Position numbers and translations under genes: made by a program. A stretch of 25,534 bases of DNA from RGIG426 sp045600765 (GTDB taxonomy: Bacteria > Bacillota > Clostridia > Oscillospirales > Acutalibacteraceae): contig JAZRYM010000008.1 of assembly GCA_045600765.1 (NCBI GenBank), positions 1 through 25,534 of the forward strand. Direction: 5' to 3'. Below are positions 23,505-25,534 of this stretch, one piece after another (within the stretch, counting starts at the first letter, position 1; each line of letters opens with the position of its first letter). The notes beneath the pieces are model-generated. The model had not been told where the DNA came from and did not search any database. It saw nothing but the letters and a program-made list of their open reading frames with translations.

Positions 23505-23614
23505 AACGGTGCGCGAGAACTGTTCTTTTTACGCATATTCGGAAAAAAAGAGGAATATTTTGAAAAAAGCGGAAAAATCCGCAAAAAAAGGTTTTCTTTT
23601 TCGCAATTTTGTCT

Positions 23615-23620
23615 TATAAT
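23615..23620 (+). promoter_or_regulatory. Probable murC promoter -10
   Basis: A perfect TATAAT lies 44 nt before the murC start in an AT-rich stretch. The hexamer 17 nt upstream (TTTTCT) is a weak -35. The rest of the 205-nt gap between spoIIE and murC holds A/T-rich runs and one short hairpin, with no gene. Confidence 0.5.
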
Positions 23621-23664
23621 AAGAGCAGGATTAGGAAAACTTTGAAATCAGAGGTGGAAAGAAC

Positions 23665-25032
23665 TTGGATTTTCAATTTCAAAACGCCAAACATATTCAC
23701 TTTGTGGGAATCGGCGGAAGCGGTATGAGCCCGCTCGCCGAAATTCTTTACGGAAAAGGGTTTGTCATCACCGGCTCTGACCGCAGCGAATCGGACAACG
23801 TCGATCGTCTGCGCCGCCTTGGAATCGACGTGAAAATTCCCCAAACGGCGGAAAACGTCGCGGGTGCCGATTTGGTGGTTTATACCGCCGCCGTGCACGC
23901 CGACAACCCTGAAATGATTGCCGCAAACGAGCGGCAAATTCCCCTTTTGGAGCGCGCCAAACTGCTTGGGCAGTTGACCGCCACCTACCCGCAAACCATC
24001 GCCGTTGCGGGAACGCACGGCAAAACCACGTCCACCTCGATGCTGTCGCAGGTGTTCGTGGAAGCAGACACCGACCCCGCCCTCTTTATCGGCGGTCGTC
24101 TGCCCCTCATCGACGCATTCGGAAAATCGGGTGCGGGCGACGTGATGGTGTGCGAGGCGTGCGAATTTATGGACCACTACCTCGAAATGGTGCCCGAAAC
24201 GGCGATTATCTTGAACGTGGATGCTGACCATCTCGACTATTTCGGGTCGCTCGAAAACGTCATCCGCTCGTTCCACACCTTTGCCGGCAAAGCCACCGGC
24301 TACATCATCTACAACAAATCGGACAAAAACTCCTGCAAAGCGGTGGAAGGGCTCTCGAACGCGCCGCTCATTTCTTACGGTCTTACGGACGACTGCGACT
24401 GGACGGCAAAGGACGTCAAAATTCACGACGGGTCGTTCGCCACCTTTGCCGCCTATCATAACGGCGCGTTTTTCGCCGATATTGAACTGAGCGTGCCGGG
24501 AATGCACAACGTGCAAAACGCGCTGGCGGTGATTGCCGCCGCCGAGGCGCACGGTCTTTCGGCGGTGCAAATTGCGTCCGGTATCCGCCATTTTCAGGGC
24601 GCCGGCCGTCGGTTTGAATTTTTGGGCGAGTTTTCCGGTATCACCATTGCGGACGATTACGCCCACCATCCGACCGAAATTACCGCCACGCTGACGACGG
24701 CGAAAGCGATGCCGTACAACCGCGTAATTGCGATTTTCCAGCCGTTCACTTTCTCCCGTACCGCGCGCCATCTGGACGATTTCGCCAAAGCGCTTTCCAT
24801 TGCGGATGTGGCGATTGTCAGCGATATTTTGGGCTCGCGTGAGACGAACGAGTGGAACGTCCATTCGGAACAAATCGTGGAAAAAATGAAAAACGGCGTG
24901 TACCTCGCCGACTTCCCCGCCGTCTCGGATTATGTGATAGAAAACGCAAAACCCGGCGACCTTGTGATTACGATGGGCGGCGGCGACGTATACAAATGCG
25001 CCCGCCTCATCGCCAAACGCCTCGGCAAATAA
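23665..25032 (+). CDS. murC: UDP-N-acetylmuramate--L-alanine ligase
   Basis: MurC adds L-Ala to UDP-MurNAc with ATP, the first amino-acid step of peptidoglycan precursor synthesis in the cytoplasm. The 455-residue product has the N-terminal UDP-binding motif FVGIGGSGMSPLAE (13-26), the ATP P-loop AGTHGKTTSTSML (115-127), the central CEACEFMDHY region, NVDADHLDYF, and a C-terminal domain with DDYAHHPTEI. Length is normal. The start is TTG at 23665 with AGAGGTGG 8-9 nt upstream; no ATG or GTG nearby fits better. It stands alone, diverging from spoIIE, and ends at a terminator. Neighbouring dcw-cluster genes are absent. Confidence 0.97.
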   Translation: MDFQFQNAKHIHFVGIGGSGMSPLAEILYGKGFVITGSDRSESDNVDRLRRLGIDVKIPQTAENVAGADLVVYTAAVHADNPEMIAANERQIPLLERAKLLGQLTATYPQTIAVAGTHGKTTSTSMLSQVFVEADTDPALFIGGRLPLIDAFGKSGAGDVMVCEACEFMDHYLEMVPETAIILNVDADHLDYFGSLENVIRSFHTFAGKATGYIIYNKSDKNSCKAVEGLSNAPLISYGLTDDCDWTAKDVKIHDGSFATFAAYHNGAFFADIELSVPGMHNVQNALAVIAAAEAHGLSAVQIASGIRHFQGAGRRFEFLGEFSGITIADDYAHHPTEITATLTTAKAMPYNRVIAIFQPFTFSRTARHLDDFAKALSIADVAIVSDILGSRETNEWNVHSEQIVEKMKNGVYLADFPAVSDYVIENAKPGDLVITMGGGDVYKCARLIAKRLGK

Positions 25033-25060
25033 GTTTTGATATAAAAAAGCGACTGCCGAT

Positions 25061-25097
25061 GGGAGAGACTACGTAACGAAGTAGTCTCTCCCTTTTG
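25061..25097 (+). terminator. Intrinsic terminator after murC
   Basis: GGGAGAGACTAC (25061-25072) and GTAGTCTCTCCC (25081-25092) form a 12-bp perfect stem with an 8-nt loop, followed by a T-rich run. Confidence 0.9.
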
Positions 25098-25166
25098 GTT
25101 TTTGTAATCAGCCGGAATGATTGAATCAATAGGAAATCAAAAATCATTATCATGGAGGATTACACA

Positions 25167-25534
25167 ATGAAAAAGCATATCACAGATGAAAAAGCAGGCG
25201 TCAGTTACACTCTGCACGGCGACTATTATCTGCCGAATTTGGAATTACCCGAACAAAAGCCCGTCGGGGTTTGGGGGCAACAGCACTTGCAGTATTTGAA
25301 GCAACACCGCAGAGCAATTTATGACAGTTTGTTTCTTGCAGGCAAATTGAACGACTACCTCGCCGACATTGATAAGCAAGCCGACGAGATGTCCCAACCG
25401 CTTGTAAAACAACTTGCTGACCGCGACAGCATTACCGAACAACTGAAAGCTACCGACCAAATGGAATGGGTACGGCGCATGAATGCTGCCCAAGCAACGG
25501 CAACGGAGATTGTCAACAGCGAGCTGATTTATAG
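25167..25534 (+). CDS. tnpV: Transposon-encoded protein TnpV, partial at right edge
   Basis: I translated this frame from the ATG at 25167, which has GGAGG 8 nt upstream. It has 122 complete codons and runs off the right edge with no stop. The product starts MKKHITDEKAGVSYTLHGDYY and contains VGVWGQQHLQYLKQHRRAIY, GKLNDYLADIDKQADEM, DQMEWVRRMN and ATEIVNSELIY. This pattern is that of TnpV of clostridial integrative and mobilizable elements of the Tn4451 type, where family members are about 120-130 residues, so only a few codons should be missing. Its molecular role is not well established. It marks the probable edge or remnant of a mobile element beyond the window. The sequence around it is visibly richer in A/T than the housekeeping genes. 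Confidence 0.88.
   Translation, partial: MKKHITDEKAGVSYTLHGDYYLPNLELPEQKPVGVWGQQHLQYLKQHRRAIYDSLFLAGKLNDYLADIDKQADEMSQPLVKQLADRDSITEQLKATDQMEWVRRMNAAQATATEIVNSELIY

Noticed and set aside
23569..23582. Short GCGGA/TCCGC hairpin between spoIIE and murC as a terminator
   Set aside because: Only 5 bp with A runs on the plus strand; on the minus strand it would have a T-run but no gene ends there. Too weak to call.
23614..24873. 419-codon open frame on the minus strand opposite murC
   Set aside because: Antisense to a complete murC with all catalytic motifs; no domain recognized.
25245..25493. 82-codon open frame on the minus strand at the right end
   Set aside because: Antisense shadow of tnpV, which has a good ribosome site and a recognizable family pattern.
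1..25534. CRISPR array, tRNA/rRNA gene, phage cluster or defence operon
   Set aside because: No regularly spaced repeats, no cloverleaf-like gene outside the T-boxes and no relevant protein families were seen; nearly all coding space is taken by housekeeping genes.

Overview
The window reads as chromosomal DNA of a spore-forming, moderately GC-rich member of the Clostridia (Bacillota), probably an uncultured or gut Oscillospirales-type organism. The grounds are spoIIE, a SpoIIM-family gene, IreB, a TIGR04086 membrane protein next to yajC, two T-box leaders, TTGACA/TATAAT-type promoters with 17-nt spacers, and a TnpV gene at the right edge. The lineage is inferred from gene content; no 16S or marker comparison was possible.

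Layout from left to right. (1) 1-2262, minus strand: a promoter just after ileS drives yajC, then a TIGR04086 membrane protein, a SpoIIM-family protein and a DUF624/YesL-like protein that runs off the left edge. An 18-bp hairpin between yajC and the second gene buries that gene's Shine-Dalgarno sequence. (2) 2285-9633, minus strand: a promoter and T-box leader precede a fusion protein (XRE helix-turn-helix, cupin and acyl-CoA synthetase), then malQ, then ileS. The T-box specifier, placed by analogy with the clear Phe T-box in the same window, is best read as AUC (Ile). (3) 9641-11554: a lone membrane diguanylate cyclase with its own promoter and no terminator before the T-box. (4) 11593-16922, minus strand: the conserved pyrH-frr-uppS-cdsA-dxr-rseP operon with promoter and terminator, covering UMP phosphorylation, ribosome recycling, isoprenoid and undecaprenyl carrier synthesis, phospholipid synthesis and a site-2 protease. 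(5) 16959-20730, plus strand: a Phe T-box, pheS and pheT. (6) 20745-21102: ireB with its own promoter and a bidirectional terminator shared with the converging spoIIE. (7) 21104-23476, minus strand: spoIIE with a possible Spo0A box. (8) 23615-25092, plus strand: murC with terminator. (9) 25167 to the edge: a tnpV gene, the probable border of a mobile element.

Most of the window is core housekeeping: two T-box-linked tRNA synthetase units, cell-envelope precursor genes and sporulation genes. The points most worth a second look are the T-box in front of the regulator/acyl-CoA-synthetase fusion with ileS at the end of the same unit, the Shine-Dalgarno-sequestering hairpin after yajC, the stepwise ATG-ATG-GTG-GTG-TTG-TTG start codons along the pyrH operon, and the mobile-element edge behind murC. 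I see no CRISPR array, rRNA, tRNA, phage or obvious defence system.
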